This document shows positions 24,566 to 35,409 of a stretch of DNA of 64,000 nucleotides, one piece after another. Origin of the DNA: Salinisphaera dokdonensis. Lineage in GTDB: Bacteria; Pseudomonadota; Gammaproteobacteria; Nevskiales; Salinisphaeraceae. The stretch lies in assembly GCF_040361215.1 (NCBI RefSeq), contig NZ_APND01000001.1, positions 806,001 through 870,000 on the forward strand, given 5' to 3'. Each line of letters opens with the position of its first letter. Position 1 is the first letter of the stretch. The translations under genes and the position numbers were made by a program. Under the pieces are notes generated by a model that was given only the letters and a program-made list of their open reading frames with translations, searched no databases and had not been told where the DNA came from.

Positions 24566-25687
24566 TCATACTGCCGGACCGGCAGATGATTCGTGGCGCG
24601 ACGCGGCCTCGCGACGCGCATCCGCTTCGTCCTCGTCTAGGTCTTCGTCGATGAGGCCGAGCTTGCGCGCGCGGCGTTCCCACTGCTCGCGGGCCATCAC
24701 ACGCATGTCCTCGACCTTGTCGCCCTCGTCCATGATCTCCATGCCGAGCATGGTCTCGACGATGTCTTCCATCGTCGCCACGCCGACGATGCCGCCGTAC
24801 TCGTCCACGACCACGGACAGCTGCTGCTGGCGTTCGAGCAGGTTGCGGAACAGGCCGTAGAGCGACAGCGATTCGGGCACCACGAGCACATCGCGCTGGA
24901 TCGCCGATAGCGGCGTGTCGTGGCGATCGCGGGCGATCTCGCTGAGTACGTCGGACAGCAATACGAAACCGGTGATCTCCTTGCGATCCTCCGAGAACAC
25001 CGGCAATCGCGAGATGCGACGCGTACCCAACGTGTCGAACACGTGGGTCACGCTCTGGGTTTCGGTGAAGGCCATCATCACCACGCGCGGCGTGAGCACG
25101 TCCTTCACCCGCAACGACTGGAAATGCAGCAGGTTGCGCAGGATGCGCGATTCCTCGATATCGAAGACGCCGTCGGCCTCGCCCTGATCGGCCATGGCCT
25201 GGAATTCGTCGCGCGAGAAGGTCGGCCCGGAATGCTTCGGCGTGAGCAGTTTGGTAATCACCATCGACAACGCCACCAGCGGATAGAGCGCCGTGGTCAT
25301 CCACTGCAGCACCAGCGCCGCGCTCGGGGCCAGCTGTTTCCAGTAGGTCGCGCCCAGCGTCTTGGGAATGATCTCTGAGACGACCAGGATCAGCAGGGTT
25401 AGCACCACCGATGTGGCGGTGAGATAACCGTTACCGAACACTGCCTGCGACTGCGCGCCCACGCCGGCCGCACCAATCGTATGCGCGATGGTGTTCAGGC
25501 TCAGCAGCGCGGACAGCGGGCGATCGATATCCGCTTTCAGCCGATCGACCCGCGCGCCCACGCGCCCGCCTTCCTTCTGCATGAGCGCAATGTAGGACGG
25601 CGTGATGGACAGCAGCACTGCCTCCAGCACCGAGCACAGAAAGGACACGCCGAGGGCGAGAAAGAGATAGACGAAAAGTAGTGCCAT
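24566..25687 (-). CDS. CNNM/HlyC-CorC family membrane protein
   Basis: A 373-residue protein with the CNNM (DUF21) transmembrane domain (about 1-150; SEIIPKTLGATYW is the conserved segment), followed by a CBS pair (about 190-320) with VVVDEYGGIVGVATMEDIVE, and a short acidic C-terminal tail. There is no full CorC_HlyC transporter-associated domain. The family is linked to Mg2+ or Co2+ export or homeostasis. It is convergent with the acyl-CoA dehydrogenase gene and divergent from rhlE across 310 bp. Confidence 0.9.
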   Translation of the reverse strand: MALLFVYLFLALGVSFLCSVLEAVLLSITPSYIALMQKEGGRVGARVDRLKADIDRPLSALLSLNTIAHTIGAAGVGAQSQAVFGNGYLTATSVVLTLLILVVSEIIPKTLGATYWKQLAPSAALVLQWMTTALYPLVALSMVITKLLTPKHSGPTFSRDEFQAMADQGEADGVFDIEESRILRNLLHFQSLRVKDVLTPRVVMMAFTETQSVTHVFDTLGTRRISRLPVFSEDRKEITGFVLLSDVLSEIARDRHDTPLSAIQRDVLVVPESLSLYGLFRNLLERQQQLSVVVDEYGGIVGVATMEDIVETMLGMEIMDEGDKVEDMRVMAREQWERRARKLGLIDEDLDEDEADARREAASRHESSAGPAV

Positions 25688-25997
25688 TCAAGCTATTACC
25701 GGCACGCGCCATCCAGCGCACGTGCGTGTGTTTGTGTCTGAACCCCAGCCTTTGGGACAGGCGATGCGTCCAATGGTTCGACGGCGTCGCTATCGTTGCA
25801 AGCGCGCTGCGCGTATCATGGTCGATTCGGTCGATCGCCCGCGCACTGTTGCGCGCCCTCGAAAGCCGGCTCCACCGAGCCTTCGACCGCTGCAGCGCCA
25901 CGGATTCGCCGAAGGGGCTGCGACCCACGCCATCATGCCATGCGGCAGCGGATGTTTCGTGTTCATGATGTGCCGCAGTTCAACGGAAAACGAATCT
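25688..25997. other. 310-bp divergent intergenic region, no recognised feature
   Basis: This gap lies between the CNNM gene and rhlE and should hold both promoters. I found no convincing sigma-70 pair, riboswitch or RNA gene. An open frame from 25722 runs in phase into rhlE but encodes Arg/Pro-rich sequence with no helicase character, so it looks non-coding. Confidence 0.5.
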
Positions 25998-27311
<1,314 letters not shown>

Positions 27312-27332
27312 TCGACCGCCTCCCGTAGCTGC

Positions 27333-27366
27333 AAAACGGCCCGCCTCGCGCGGGCCGTTTCATTTC
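27333..27366 (+). terminator. Probable intrinsic terminator of rhlE
   Basis: AAACGGCCCGC and GCGGGCCGTTT pair around a short loop, followed by a weak T-rich stretch (TTTCATTTC). Confidence 0.65.
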
Positions 27367-27391
27367 GCGCCCTGCTTTACAATAGAACGCC

Positions 27392-29290
27392 ATGATCGCT
27401 TTCAAAGACCTCACTCTTCGTCGCGGATCGCGCAAGCTGCTGGAAAACGTCAACGTGCGTTTCCAGCCCGGCCAGCGTATCGGCATCGTCGGCCAGAACG
27501 GCACCGGCAAGTCCAGCCTGTTCGCCATGATGCTCGGCGAGTTGTCGCCCGACTCCGGCGAAGCCGAGATTCCGAATCATCTGGACATCGCCACCGTGCG
27601 GCAGCACACGCCGGCCGGCGATCAGTCGGCACTCGATTTCGTGCTCGACGGCGATACCGAACTGCGTGCAGTCGAAGCCAGGCTCGCCAAGGCCGAAGAA
27701 GAAGTCGATGGCAACGCCATGGCCGAACTCCACGGCCGCATGGCCGAGATCGACGGCTATTCCGCCGTCGCGCGCGCAGCCAAGCTGCTGCACGGCCTCG
27801 GCTTCGCACCGGACACGCACGACGCTCCGCTGGATTCGTTCTCCGGCGGCTGGCGTATGCGCCTGAACCTCGCTGCTGCGCTCATGCGCCGCTGCGATCT
27901 GCTGTTGCTCGACGAGCCCACCAACCATCTCGACATGGATGCAGTGTTCTGGCTGCAGGACTATCTCGCGAGCCATCCTGCCACGCTCATCATCATTTCA
28001 CATGACCGTGATTTTCTCGATGCGCTGATCAGCCACACGCTGCATCTGGAAGGCGGGCGCGCCAATCTTTATACCGGTAATTATTCCGAGTTCGAGACGA
28101 TGCGCGCCGAGGCCAAGCTGCAGCAGCAGGCGGCCTACGAGAACCAGCAGAAGAAACTCGCCCAGCTGCAGGGCTTCGTCGACCGCTTCCGTGCCCAGGC
28201 CACCAAGGCGCGCCAGGCGCAGAGCAAGCTCAAGCAGATGGAGCGCATGGAAAAGGTCGAGGCGGCCCACTGGGATACGCCCTTCTCGTTCGGCTTTCGC
28301 GAGCCCGATCGTCTGCCCGATACGTTGCTGCGTCTGGATAACGCCGATGCCGGCTACGACGGCGTACCGCTGGTGGGCGGCATCAAGATGCAGATCGACG
28401 CCGGCGATCGGCTGGCGATTCTCGGCCGCAACGGTGCCGGTAAATCGACGGTCATGAAACTGCTGGCGGGCGAGATGGCTCCTATCAGCGGCGACGTGCA
28501 ACACGACAAGTACACCCGCGTGGGCTACTTCGCCCAGCACCAGCTCGAAGTGCTGGACGACGACGCGAGTGCAGCCACGCATCTGCAGCGCCAGGCACCG
28601 CGCGCCTCCGAGCAGGAGATTCGTAATTTCCTCGGTGGCTTCGATTTCCATGGCGACAAGGCACTGGAACCGATCGCCCCGTTCTCCGGCGGCGAGAAGG
28701 CCCGGCTGGCGTTGGCACTGGTGGTCTACGACAAGCCCAACCTGCTGCTGCTCGACGAGCCGACCAACCATCTCGACCTGGACATGCGCCACGCGCTGGA
28801 AACCGCGCTCGCCGGCTATACCGGCGCGGTCATCATGATCGCGCATGATCGCCATCTCATCGATGCCACATGCGACCAGCTCTGGCGCGTGGACGACGGC
28901 ACGCTGATGCCCTTCGACGGCGACCTGGACGACTACTCCAAGTGGCTCAGCCGACAGAACTCGGCCAAGGAAGGCAGCGAGAAGCCGAAGAAAGCCACCA
29001 CCGCCGGCGGCAGCGGCGCCGATGCGCGTCGCGATGCGGCCGCCCAGCGCGAGAAAGAGAAACCAATGCGCCGGGCGATCAAGCAGGCCGAAGCCGACAT
29101 GGCCAAGTTCGAGGAGAAGATCGCGGCCATCGAAAAGGAAATGGCCAAGCCGAGCGTCTACGGTAACAAGACCGAGATTGCGCGGCTGTCCCAGGAACAG
29201 GGCAAGCTGCGCAAGCAGCTCGACAAGGCCGAAGCCGTCTGGATGGAGAACGCCGAAGCACTCGAAGCCCAGAAAGCGAGCGCCGCGTAA
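27392..29290 (+). CDS. ABC-F ATPase, YheS-like
   Basis: A 632-residue protein with two ABC cassettes and no membrane domain. Walker A loops are GQNGTGKS and GRNGAGKS; signatures are SFSGGWRMR and FSGGEKARL; Walker B is LLLLDEPTNHLD in both. The charged helical linker between the cassettes (about 240-290) is the family's P-site tRNA interaction motif, and a C-terminal coiled coil (about 540-630) matches the YheS/Uup group. Such proteins act on ribosomes. Its stop overlaps the sbcB start (TAATG), so the two are translationally coupled. Confidence 0.92.
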   Translation: MIAFKDLTLRRGSRKLLENVNVRFQPGQRIGIVGQNGTGKSSLFAMMLGELSPDSGEAEIPNHLDIATVRQHTPAGDQSALDFVLDGDTELRAVEARLAKAEEEVDGNAMAELHGRMAEIDGYSAVARAAKLLHGLGFAPDTHDAPLDSFSGGWRMRLNLAAALMRRCDLLLLDEPTNHLDMDAVFWLQDYLASHPATLIIISHDRDFLDALISHTLHLEGGRANLYTGNYSEFETMRAEAKLQQQAAYENQQKKLAQLQGFVDRFRAQATKARQAQSKLKQMERMEKVEAAHWDTPFSFGFREPDRLPDTLLRLDNADAGYDGVPLVGGIKMQIDAGDRLAILGRNGAGKSTVMKLLAGEMAPISGDVQHDKYTRVGYFAQHQLEVLDDDASAATHLQRQAPRASEQEIRNFLGGFDFHGDKALEPIAPFSGGEKARLALALVVYDKPNLLLLDEPTNHLDLDMRHALETALAGYTGAVIMIAHDRHLIDATCDQLWRVDDGTLMPFDGDLDDYSKWLSRQNSAKEGSEKPKKATTAGGSGADARRDAAAQREKEKPMRRAIKQAEADMAKFEEKIAAIEKEMAKPSVYGNKTEIARLSQEQGKLRKQLDKAEAVWMENAEALEAQKASAA

Positions 29291-30744
29291 TGGCAGGCGC
29301 CAGCAATAGCCAGCCGACGTATTTCTGGCACGACTACGAAACCTTCGGCGCCGATCCGCGGCGCGACAAGCCGGCCCAGTTCGCCGGCATCCGCACGGAT
29401 CTGGACTTCAACGTCATCGGCGATCCGGTCGTGCTCTACTGCCAGCCGCCGGTCGACATGCTCGGCCATCCGGAAGCCACGCTGATCACAGGCATCACGC
29501 CGCAGGTCGCACTCGAACGCGGCGTGCCGGAACCCGAGTTCATCGAAACCATCGTCGCCGAAATGGCCACGCCCGGGACCTGCAGCGTCGGCTACAACAG
29601 CCTGCAGTTCGACGACGAAGTCACCCGCCATACCCTCTGGCGCAACTTCTTCGACCCGTATGCCCGCGAATGGCAGAACGGCTGCTCGCGCTGGGACATC
29701 ATCAACATGGTGCGCCTGGCCTATGCCCTGCGTCCGGACGGTATCGAATGGCCGCAGCGCGAAGACGGCGCGCCCAGTTTCAAGCTCGAACATCTGGCCA
29801 CCGCCAACGGCCTACTGCAGGAACGCGCGCATGACGCGTTGTCGGACGTGCACGCGACGATCGGCCTGGCGAAACTCATCCGCGACAAGCAGCCCAAGCT
29901 GTTCGACTATGTCGTGAACAACCGCGACAAGCACAGCGCCCGCAAGCTGTTGGACATGGACACGCGCAAGCCCGCGCTACATGTGACGTCCAAGTTCCCG
30001 GCATCCAACGGCTGCCTGTCGCCGGTGATGCCGATCGCGGCGCATCCGAGCAACAAGAACGCGATCATCGTCTACGACCTGCGCGTCGACCCGGCCCCGC
30101 TGCTGGAACTGCCGCCGGACGAGATCTTCGAGCGTATCTTCACGCCCACGGCCGACCTGCCGGAAGACACCCCGCGCGTCGCGCTCAAGGGCGTGCACCT
30201 GAACAAATGCCCGGTACTCGCACCGTTCGAGATGATGCGAGAGGCGGAAGCCGAGCGGCTGCATCTGGATATCAACCAGTGCCGGCGCAACTGGAAAGCG
30301 ATTCACGACAAGCTGGGCGAAGTCGAAGCCAAGGCCACCGCCGTGTTCGACGCCCACAGCTTCGAACCCGACGGGGATGCCGAAGCCGCGCTCTACGACG
30401 GCTTTCTCGGTAACGACGACCGAAAGCTCGCCGACCAGGTTCGTCGGACGTCTGCCAAAGACCTGGCCGACGGCGCGATCGTGTTCAAGGACAACCGCCT
30501 CAACGAGCTTCTCTTCCGCTACCGCGCACGCCACTATCCGGACACGCTGGTCGACGCCGAGCGGGACGACTGGAACAGCTGGCTGTCCAAGCGGCTCGAG
30601 TTCGCCCCCGACGGCGGCCTGACTCTGGACGACTACGACGACGTCGTCGCCCAGCTCATGGAACGCGTCCAGGGCGAGCCGGCCAAGCTGCAGCTATTGC
30701 TGGATCTCAAGGCCTGGAGCGGCAAGCTGCGGCAGCTGGTCTAG
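29290..30744 (+). CDS. sbcB: Exodeoxyribonuclease I
   Basis: A 484-residue single-strand-specific 3'-5' DNA exonuclease used in recombination and mismatch repair. Asp15 and Glu17 in WHDYETFG are the DnaQ-type metal ligands, HDALSDVHATIGLA gives the later ones, and the C-terminal half holds the SH3-like and helical domains of ExoI. Its length is close to the E. coli enzyme (475). The start overlaps the preceding ABC-F stop by one base. Confidence 0.95.
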   Translation: MAGASNSQPTYFWHDYETFGADPRRDKPAQFAGIRTDLDFNVIGDPVVLYCQPPVDMLGHPEATLITGITPQVALERGVPEPEFIETIVAEMATPGTCSVGYNSLQFDDEVTRHTLWRNFFDPYAREWQNGCSRWDIINMVRLAYALRPDGIEWPQREDGAPSFKLEHLATANGLLQERAHDALSDVHATIGLAKLIRDKQPKLFDYVVNNRDKHSARKLLDMDTRKPALHVTSKFPASNGCLSPVMPIAAHPSNKNAIIVYDLRVDPAPLLELPPDEIFERIFTPTADLPEDTPRVALKGVHLNKCPVLAPFEMMREAEAERLHLDINQCRRNWKAIHDKLGEVEAKATAVFDAHSFEPDGDAEAALYDGFLGNDDRKLADQVRRTSAKDLADGAIVFKDNRLNELLFRYRARHYPDTLVDAERDDWNSWLSKRLEFAPDGGLTLDDYDDVVAQLMERVQGEPAKLQLLLDLKAWSGKLRQLV

Positions 30745-30827
30745 GCCCGTAGCTCGGAGCAGACCGCGATTCGGCGGAAAAGCCGGGAGCCGCCAGCAAG
30801 GATCATTCATCCTGCACGACGGCGATA

Positions 30828-31256
30828 TCAGGCGGGACAGCGACGGTATTCGAACGGCCCGGGCGCGGCACCCTCGCCATATTCGCGACGGATCAGCGTC
30901 TGGCCGTCCTCCTGCGCGTCCAGCACTTCGTCACGGCGCCAGGTCATGCCCTCGCCGCGGAACGCGAATTCCGCACGGATCCGGCTGGCGTCGCGTTCAG
31001 CGATCCTGCCCAGCGTGCCGGTCGATTCATAGAAACGTAGCTGTGTCGGGCCGATGACGAGCAGGCCCTTGGCGTCACCGCGGCCCGGCTCGCAGTCGGC
31101 CGGGACCAGTCCCCAGCGGCCCTGGATCGTTTCGGGGATAATCTGTGCTGCGGGTGTGTCCGCCGGCTGTTCCGAGCCATCCGTCACGGAATCGGGGGCG
31201 GCCGTGCAGGCAGCCAAGGTCAGCAGACTGGCGATAGCAAGAATCGGGGCGCGCAT
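30828..31256 (-). CDS. Small lipoprotein of unknown function
   Basis: A 142-residue protein. The signal peptide ends in LAAC, so Cys17 is the lipidation site. A Ser/Asp/Pro linker follows, then a compact domain beginning IQGRWGLVPADCEPGRG and ending EYRRCPA; its two cysteines (in ADCEP and RRCPA) could form a disulfide. I do not recognise the family by name. It stands alone, convergent with sbcB. Confidence 0.8.
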   Translation of the reverse strand: MRAPILAIASLLTLAACTAAPDSVTDGSEQPADTPAAQIIPETIQGRWGLVPADCEPGRGDAKGLLVIGPTQLRFYESTGTLGRIAERDASRIRAEFAFRGEGMTWRRDEVLDAQEDGQTLIRREYGEGAAPGPFEYRRCPA

Positions 31257-31381
31257 GGGATATCTCCGGCGGGTAATTCGGACACCATGCCGGCTAGCTG
31301 CGCGCTGAGCCAGTCACGCCTTGCTTGTCCGCTGGACTAACCACGGAGCACGCAGGCCCGTTTCAGCCGGCGGCTCTGCGT

Positions 31382-31507
31382 TCAACGATAGCCGTGGAAC
31401 CCATACTTGCTCTGGTTCTTCGGCCGCTTCTTGCCGCGCTCGGCATCCTTGATGCCCTTGAGGCTCTGCCGGGGAAGCTTCTGCTGCGATTTCTGCTTGG
31501 AACCCAT
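31382..31507 (-). CDS. Small basic protein, 41 residues
   Basis: Too short for ordinary gene calling. The minus-strand frame reads MGSKQKSQQKLPRQ at the N-terminus and NQSKYGFHGYR at the C-terminus. About a third of the residues are Lys or Arg, with many Gln and no hydrophobic core, so it is probably disordered and nucleic-acid- or ribosome-associated (inference). A strong Shine-Dalgarno, GGAGAAGAG, lies 5-13 bases before the ATG, which is the main reason to accept it. Neighbours are a lipoprotein gene downstream and an ABC importer upstream. Confidence 0.7.
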   Translation of the reverse strand: MGSKQKSQQKLPRQSLKGIKDAERGKKRPKNQSKYGFHGYR

Positions 31508-31621
31508 CGTTCTCTTCTCCCTGACACAGGTGTCGACGCTATCGGCGTTGCGGCCGGCATCGAATCATACAGGGTGCCAGCGACTTAGCCGCCAACTTCG
31601 CGACAGCCCACCAGAACCCGA

Positions 31622-32383
31622 TCAATCGTCGGTTTCGGCGGGCTTGAGCACGCGCTTGAGGAAGTCGCGTGTACGCGGCTCCCGCGGGTCGGACAGCAGC
31701 TGGGCGGGCTTGCCCTGTTCGACGATGCCGCCGCCGTCCATGAACACCACGCGATCGGCGACTTCGCGGGCGAAGGCGATCTCGTGGGTAACCACAATCA
31801 TGGTCATGCCCTCGTCGGCCAGTCGGCGCATGACGGCGAGCACTTCGCCGACCAGCTCCGGGTCCAGCGCGGAGGTGGGCTCATCGAAGAGCATGAGATC
31901 GGGGCCCATCGACAGCGCCCGCGCAATGGCCACGCGCTGCTGCTGACCGCCCGACAGGCGCCCCGGATACGCATCCATCTTCTCGGCCAGGCCCACCCGT
32001 TCGAGATTTGCCTTGGCAATCCGCTCGGCCTCGGGGCGCTTCTTCTTGAGCACGGTCATCAAGGCCAGCACGCAGTTGTCGAGCGCGCTGTGGTGCGGGA
32101 ACAGGTTGAACTGCTGGAACACCATGCCGATATGCCGACGCGCGGCGTCGATATCGCAGTCGGGATCGGTGAGATCCTCGCCGTTGACGACAACCGTGCC
32201 GCCCTGCGGCTCCTCAAGCAGGTTGATACAGCGCAGCAGCGTGGACTTGCCGGAACCGGACGGCCCGATCACACAGACCACCTCACCGGCGGACACGCTG
32301 AAATCGATATCGCGCAGCACGTGATTGCTGCCGAAGTGCTTGTTCAGGCCGCGTATGTCGACCAGTGGATCGCTGCCCGCCAT
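31622..32383 (-). CDS. Polar amino acid ABC transporter, ATP-binding protein
   Basis: A 253-residue GlnQ/ArtP-type ATPase. Walker A is GPSGSGKST, the signature LSGGQQQRVAIARAL, Walker B LMLFDEPTSALDPE, and the switch histidine is in VVTHEIAFA. The start is ATG 32383; in-frame sequence further upstream overlaps the permease gene. It is the last gene of the binding protein-permease-ATPase unit read on the minus strand. Substrate specificity cannot be read from the ATPase. Confidence 0.93.
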   Translation of the reverse strand: MAGSDPLVDIRGLNKHFGSNHVLRDIDFSVSAGEVVCVIGPSGSGKSTLLRCINLLEEPQGGTVVVNGEDLTDPDCDIDAARRHIGMVFQQFNLFPHHSALDNCVLALMTVLKKKRPEAERIAKANLERVGLAEKMDAYPGRLSGGQQQRVAIARALSMGPDLMLFDEPTSALDPELVGEVLAVMRRLADEGMTMIVVTHEIAFAREVADRVVFMDGGGIVEQGKPAQLLSDPREPRTRDFLKRVLKPAETDD

Positions 32384-32385
32384 AT

Positions 32386-33207
32386 TCAGCGCCCTTTGGA
32401 AGCCGCAGCTTCCATGCGTCGCACGATGATCGACAACGGCAGCGTAATGATCAGATAACCCAACCCGGCGACCACCAGCGGCGTGATGTTGACGTTGCTG
32501 TTGGCCGCCGCGCGGCCGAACTTGGTGAGATCGAAATTGGCTGCCGACAGGCCAACGATGAACACCAGTGAAGAATCCTTGATGAGCATGATCAGTTCGT
32601 TGGTCAGCGGCGGAATCATGATGCGAAACGCCTGCGGCAACGTGACCCGCCACATCGCCTGCCCCGAAGACATGCCCAATGAGCGCGCCGCCTCGATCTG
32701 GCCCTTGGGCACGGCCTGAATACCGGCCCGGATGGTCTCGGCCATGTAGGCACTGCCGACGATGCCGAGTGCCGCCCAGACGGTGCCATACGGCGGCCAG
32801 GGCATCGCCAGGCCGGGAAAGGCCAGCGGCAAAAGCGAGAACGCCATGAACACCACCAGCGCGGGCAGGCCACGAAAGAACTCGATATAGAGGGTGGCCA
32901 GCCAGCGATACGGTGCCACGTCCGACAGCCGCATCAACGCCAGCAACGTGCCCGCCACCAGGCCGATGACGAAGCCGCCGGCGGTGTAGACCAACGTATT
33001 CCAGAGCGCACGCCAGAGCCCGTGCGCGACGGTATCGCGCATCAGGCCCGGATCGAAGAAGGTGCGCCCGACCTGGGACCAGTCGGCGAACATCACAGCG
33101 GCGCCGATCGCGGCGATCAGCACCGCATACTGCACCGCACGAATGCGCTGGGCGCGCCGCCGGGGGCTCAATCGCCGCCGCGGCGCGCCGTTTTCAGAGG
33201 TCGTCAT
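32386..33207 (-). CDS. Polar amino acid ABC transporter, permease
   Basis: A 273-residue inner-membrane permease of the HisM/GlnP family. A basic cytoplasmic N-terminus precedes about five to six helices, and the EAA loop (EAARSLGMSSGQAMWRVTLP) contacts the ATPase. There is only one permease gene, so the pore is probably a homodimer. It ends 2 bp before the ATPase start. Confidence 0.93.
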   Translation of the reverse strand: MTTSENGAPRRRLSPRRRAQRIRAVQYAVLIAAIGAAVMFADWSQVGRTFFDPGLMRDTVAHGLWRALWNTLVYTAGGFVIGLVAGTLLALMRLSDVAPYRWLATLYIEFFRGLPALVVFMAFSLLPLAFPGLAMPWPPYGTVWAALGIVGSAYMAETIRAGIQAVPKGQIEAARSLGMSSGQAMWRVTLPQAFRIMIPPLTNELIMLIKDSSLVFIVGLSAANFDLTKFGRAAANSNVNITPLVVAGLGYLIITLPLSIIVRRMEAAASKGR

Positions 33208-33216
33208 CCGGTGTGC

Positions 33217-34047
33217 TTACTCGTTGACGTTGCCCGGCACCTGGCCGAACCACTTTTTGAAGATCTCGTCGTAGGTGCCGTCTTCCTTGGACTCGGCGAT
33301 CAGCTTGTTCAGACGATCGATCATCTTCTTGGCGTTCTCGTCATCCTTCTTGGCCAAAAAGCCGTAGTTCTCGCCGGTATCGAACTCGGCCGCAATCTCG
33401 GTATCCGGATTGTCGGAGGCGTACTGATAAAGCGGGCCGTTGTCGTTGATGGCGGCATCGATCTTGCCGGCGCTCACGGCCGTGGTCTCCAGCGACAGAT
33501 CATCGAAGACCACCGTGGTGTAGCCGTGCTCCTCGGCGTGCTTGTCGGCATAGATTGCGCCCGTGGTATCGGTCTGCACGCCCACGCGCTTGCCGTCCAG
33601 ATCTTCCAGGCCTTCATAACCGCTGTCCTTCTTCACCAACAGCGCCTGGGTGGCGTTGAAATAAGGCGCCGAGAACAGCACCGCTTCCTGACGCTTGGGC
33701 GTGATGGTCGCGCCACCCATGGCCAGGTCGCACTTGCCGGCAGCGAGTACCGCGCCGGAGGTGATCTGGTTCCAGTCGGTGCTGATCACGTTGGTTTCCA
33801 CACCCAGATCATCACCCAGCAGCTTCACGAGGTCGACATCGAAGCCGACGACTTCACCGCTCGAATCCGTGAACTGGAACGGCTTGTACGGTAGATGGGT
33901 GCAGACGGTCAGCGCTTCGGCGTTGACGAGCTCGATGCCGTCGACAGTGCCGCCCTTGTCCTGGCTGCAGGCGGACAGCGTCAGAGCCATCACCCCGGCA
34001 CAAACGAATACGGCAATTCGGCCCGGGCGGGCGATTAATGATTTCAC
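33217..34047 (-). CDS. Amino acid ABC transporter, substrate-binding lipoprotein
   Basis: A 276-residue SBP_bac_3-family receptor. I chose GTG 34047, which has AAGGA upstream and yields a proper lipoprotein signal ending LSAC (Cys27); a longer frame to 34140 lacks both. The binding domain begins LTVCTHLPYKPFQF and includes GFDVDLVKLL, the usual lobe I features, and KCDLAMGGATITPKR for the ligand site. The three-gene importer probably serves a polar amino acid. It is separated by 145 bp from the AraC-type gene, which is transcribed the same way. Confidence 0.9.
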   Translation of the reverse strand: MKSLIARPGRIAVFVCAGVMALTLSACSQDKGGTVDGIELVNAEALTVCTHLPYKPFQFTDSSGEVVGFDVDLVKLLGDDLGVETNVISTDWNQITSGAVLAAGKCDLAMGGATITPKRQEAVLFSAPYFNATQALLVKKDSGYEGLEDLDGKRVGVQTDTTGAIYADKHAEEHGYTTVVFDDLSLETTAVSAGKIDAAINDNGPLYQYASDNPDTEIAAEFDTGENYGFLAKKDDENAKKMIDRLNKLIAESKEDGTYDEIFKKWFGQVPGNVNE

Positions 34048-34192
34048 GATTTCCTTGCTCCCTGTGATTAGCGGGGTTTCCCCTGCAACGAGTCTGCCAT
34101 ATTGGCGCCCATGCCCAGCAATGCGACATTCGCACGGCATGCGGCTCCATATCGGCGCCCCGCCCGCCTGTCGCCCGCATATCGACGGTCAC

Positions 34193-35215
34193 TCAGCGGC
34201 TTACGTTCTGATCAGTTTCCAGGATCTGTTCCCGGCACATCCGGGGGGTCGCCGCGAACCAGCGCCGGCAGGCCCGGTTGAAAGCGCTCTGCTCGGTATA
34301 GCCGAGCAGCGCCGCAACGTGGCTGAGCGGCAGGTCGCGTTCGGCGAGATAGCGGCTCGCGAGGTCGGCGCGTACGTCGTCGAGCACGGCTGAAAAACTC
34401 GTGCCCTCGGCGACCAGCCGGCGCTGCAGCGTGCGGCGATTCAGATTGAGATATTCCGCGGCCAGATCGATGCTCACGCCCCGCGCGGGCAGCAGACGCC
34501 GACATATCTCGCGCACGCGCATCGACACCTGGCGCTCACGTACACCGCCGGTCTGTTCCAGAAAGGCGATCGCCATCGACCGGATATGCCGGTTCGAGCG
34601 GTGCAGCGAGGCCTGCATGGTGGCGGCGTCGATATCCAGCCCGCAGACCGCCTGCTCGAAGTGCAGTTCGGTCGTCCCGAATACTTCCCGGTAAACGCCA
34701 AGGGACGCAAGCCGGCTGTCGCTGAACAGCACGCGGCGCGGCGGCGGAACGTCGCCGCCCAGTTCGATGGTGCGCTTGAGAAAGACCAGCGCCCGCTCGT
34801 TGGCCTGGCGGGTGTAGGGCACGTTGTCGAGCACGATCTGGAAACGCAGACAGACCTGCGCACCGTCGCGCCGCACGGTGATCCGCTGGCCCGGATTGAA
34901 CACGTGCAGATACTTCGCTGCCTGCTCGATAGCCTCGGCGACCGTGGCCGCATGGCGGATCACCACCGCCAGCGGCCCCAGGATCTCCATGCCCTGCAGA
35001 CGCGCCAGACGCATGCCGAAATCCGGGCAGTGCAGACGCTCGGCACACAACTCCAGCAGCGCGATCAGCGCCCGGTACGACAGGAAGGCGTCTTCCTGCG
35101 TTTCGATATCGGTCGGGATGCCACAGACGGCGAGCAACCGGCCCGGTTCGCCGCCTAATTCGTGCACGAGCGCGCCGAAGCCGTCCAGGGCGCTGTTTCT
35201 GACCAGGCTCGTCAT
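34193..35215 (-). CDS. AraC-family transcriptional regulator
   Basis: A 340-residue regulator with an OruR/AraC-type N-terminal ligand domain (Arabinose_bd-like, about 15-210) and a C-terminal double helix-turn-helix (about 230-335; LNLNRRTLQRRLVAEGTSF and LLGYTEQSAFNRACRRWF). The start MTSLVRNS at 35215 is preferred over an in-frame extension to 35407 that runs into the neighbouring promoter region. It is divergent from the alkylsulfatase gene 194 bp away and may control it. Confidence 0.9.
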   Translation of the reverse strand: MTSLVRNSALDGFGALVHELGGEPGRLLAVCGIPTDIETQEDAFLSYRALIALLELCAERLHCPDFGMRLARLQGMEILGPLAVVIRHAATVAEAIEQAAKYLHVFNPGQRITVRRDGAQVCLRFQIVLDNVPYTRQANERALVFLKRTIELGGDVPPPRRVLFSDSRLASLGVYREVFGTTELHFEQAVCGLDIDAATMQASLHRSNRHIRSMAIAFLEQTGGVRERQVSMRVREICRRLLPARGVSIDLAAEYLNLNRRTLQRRLVAEGTSFSAVLDDVRADLASRYLAERDLPLSHVAALLGYTEQSAFNRACRRWFAATPRMCREQILETDQNVSR

Positions 35216-35409
35216 GCCGGAGTCCGTCTGCCGCTTGTCACCAGAAGTTAAAAGATTGGCGCGAACTGTCAATACGCCCGAACGCGCCGGCGCGATCATT
35301 AAGGCTGCTCTCGATAGAAAAACATCGCGGGCGGCCATCGCAGACCGCCACAGCCGGCCTGCAAGCGCCAGCGGCCCGACCCGCGAACCCGCCACTCCGG
35401 AGGACAACC

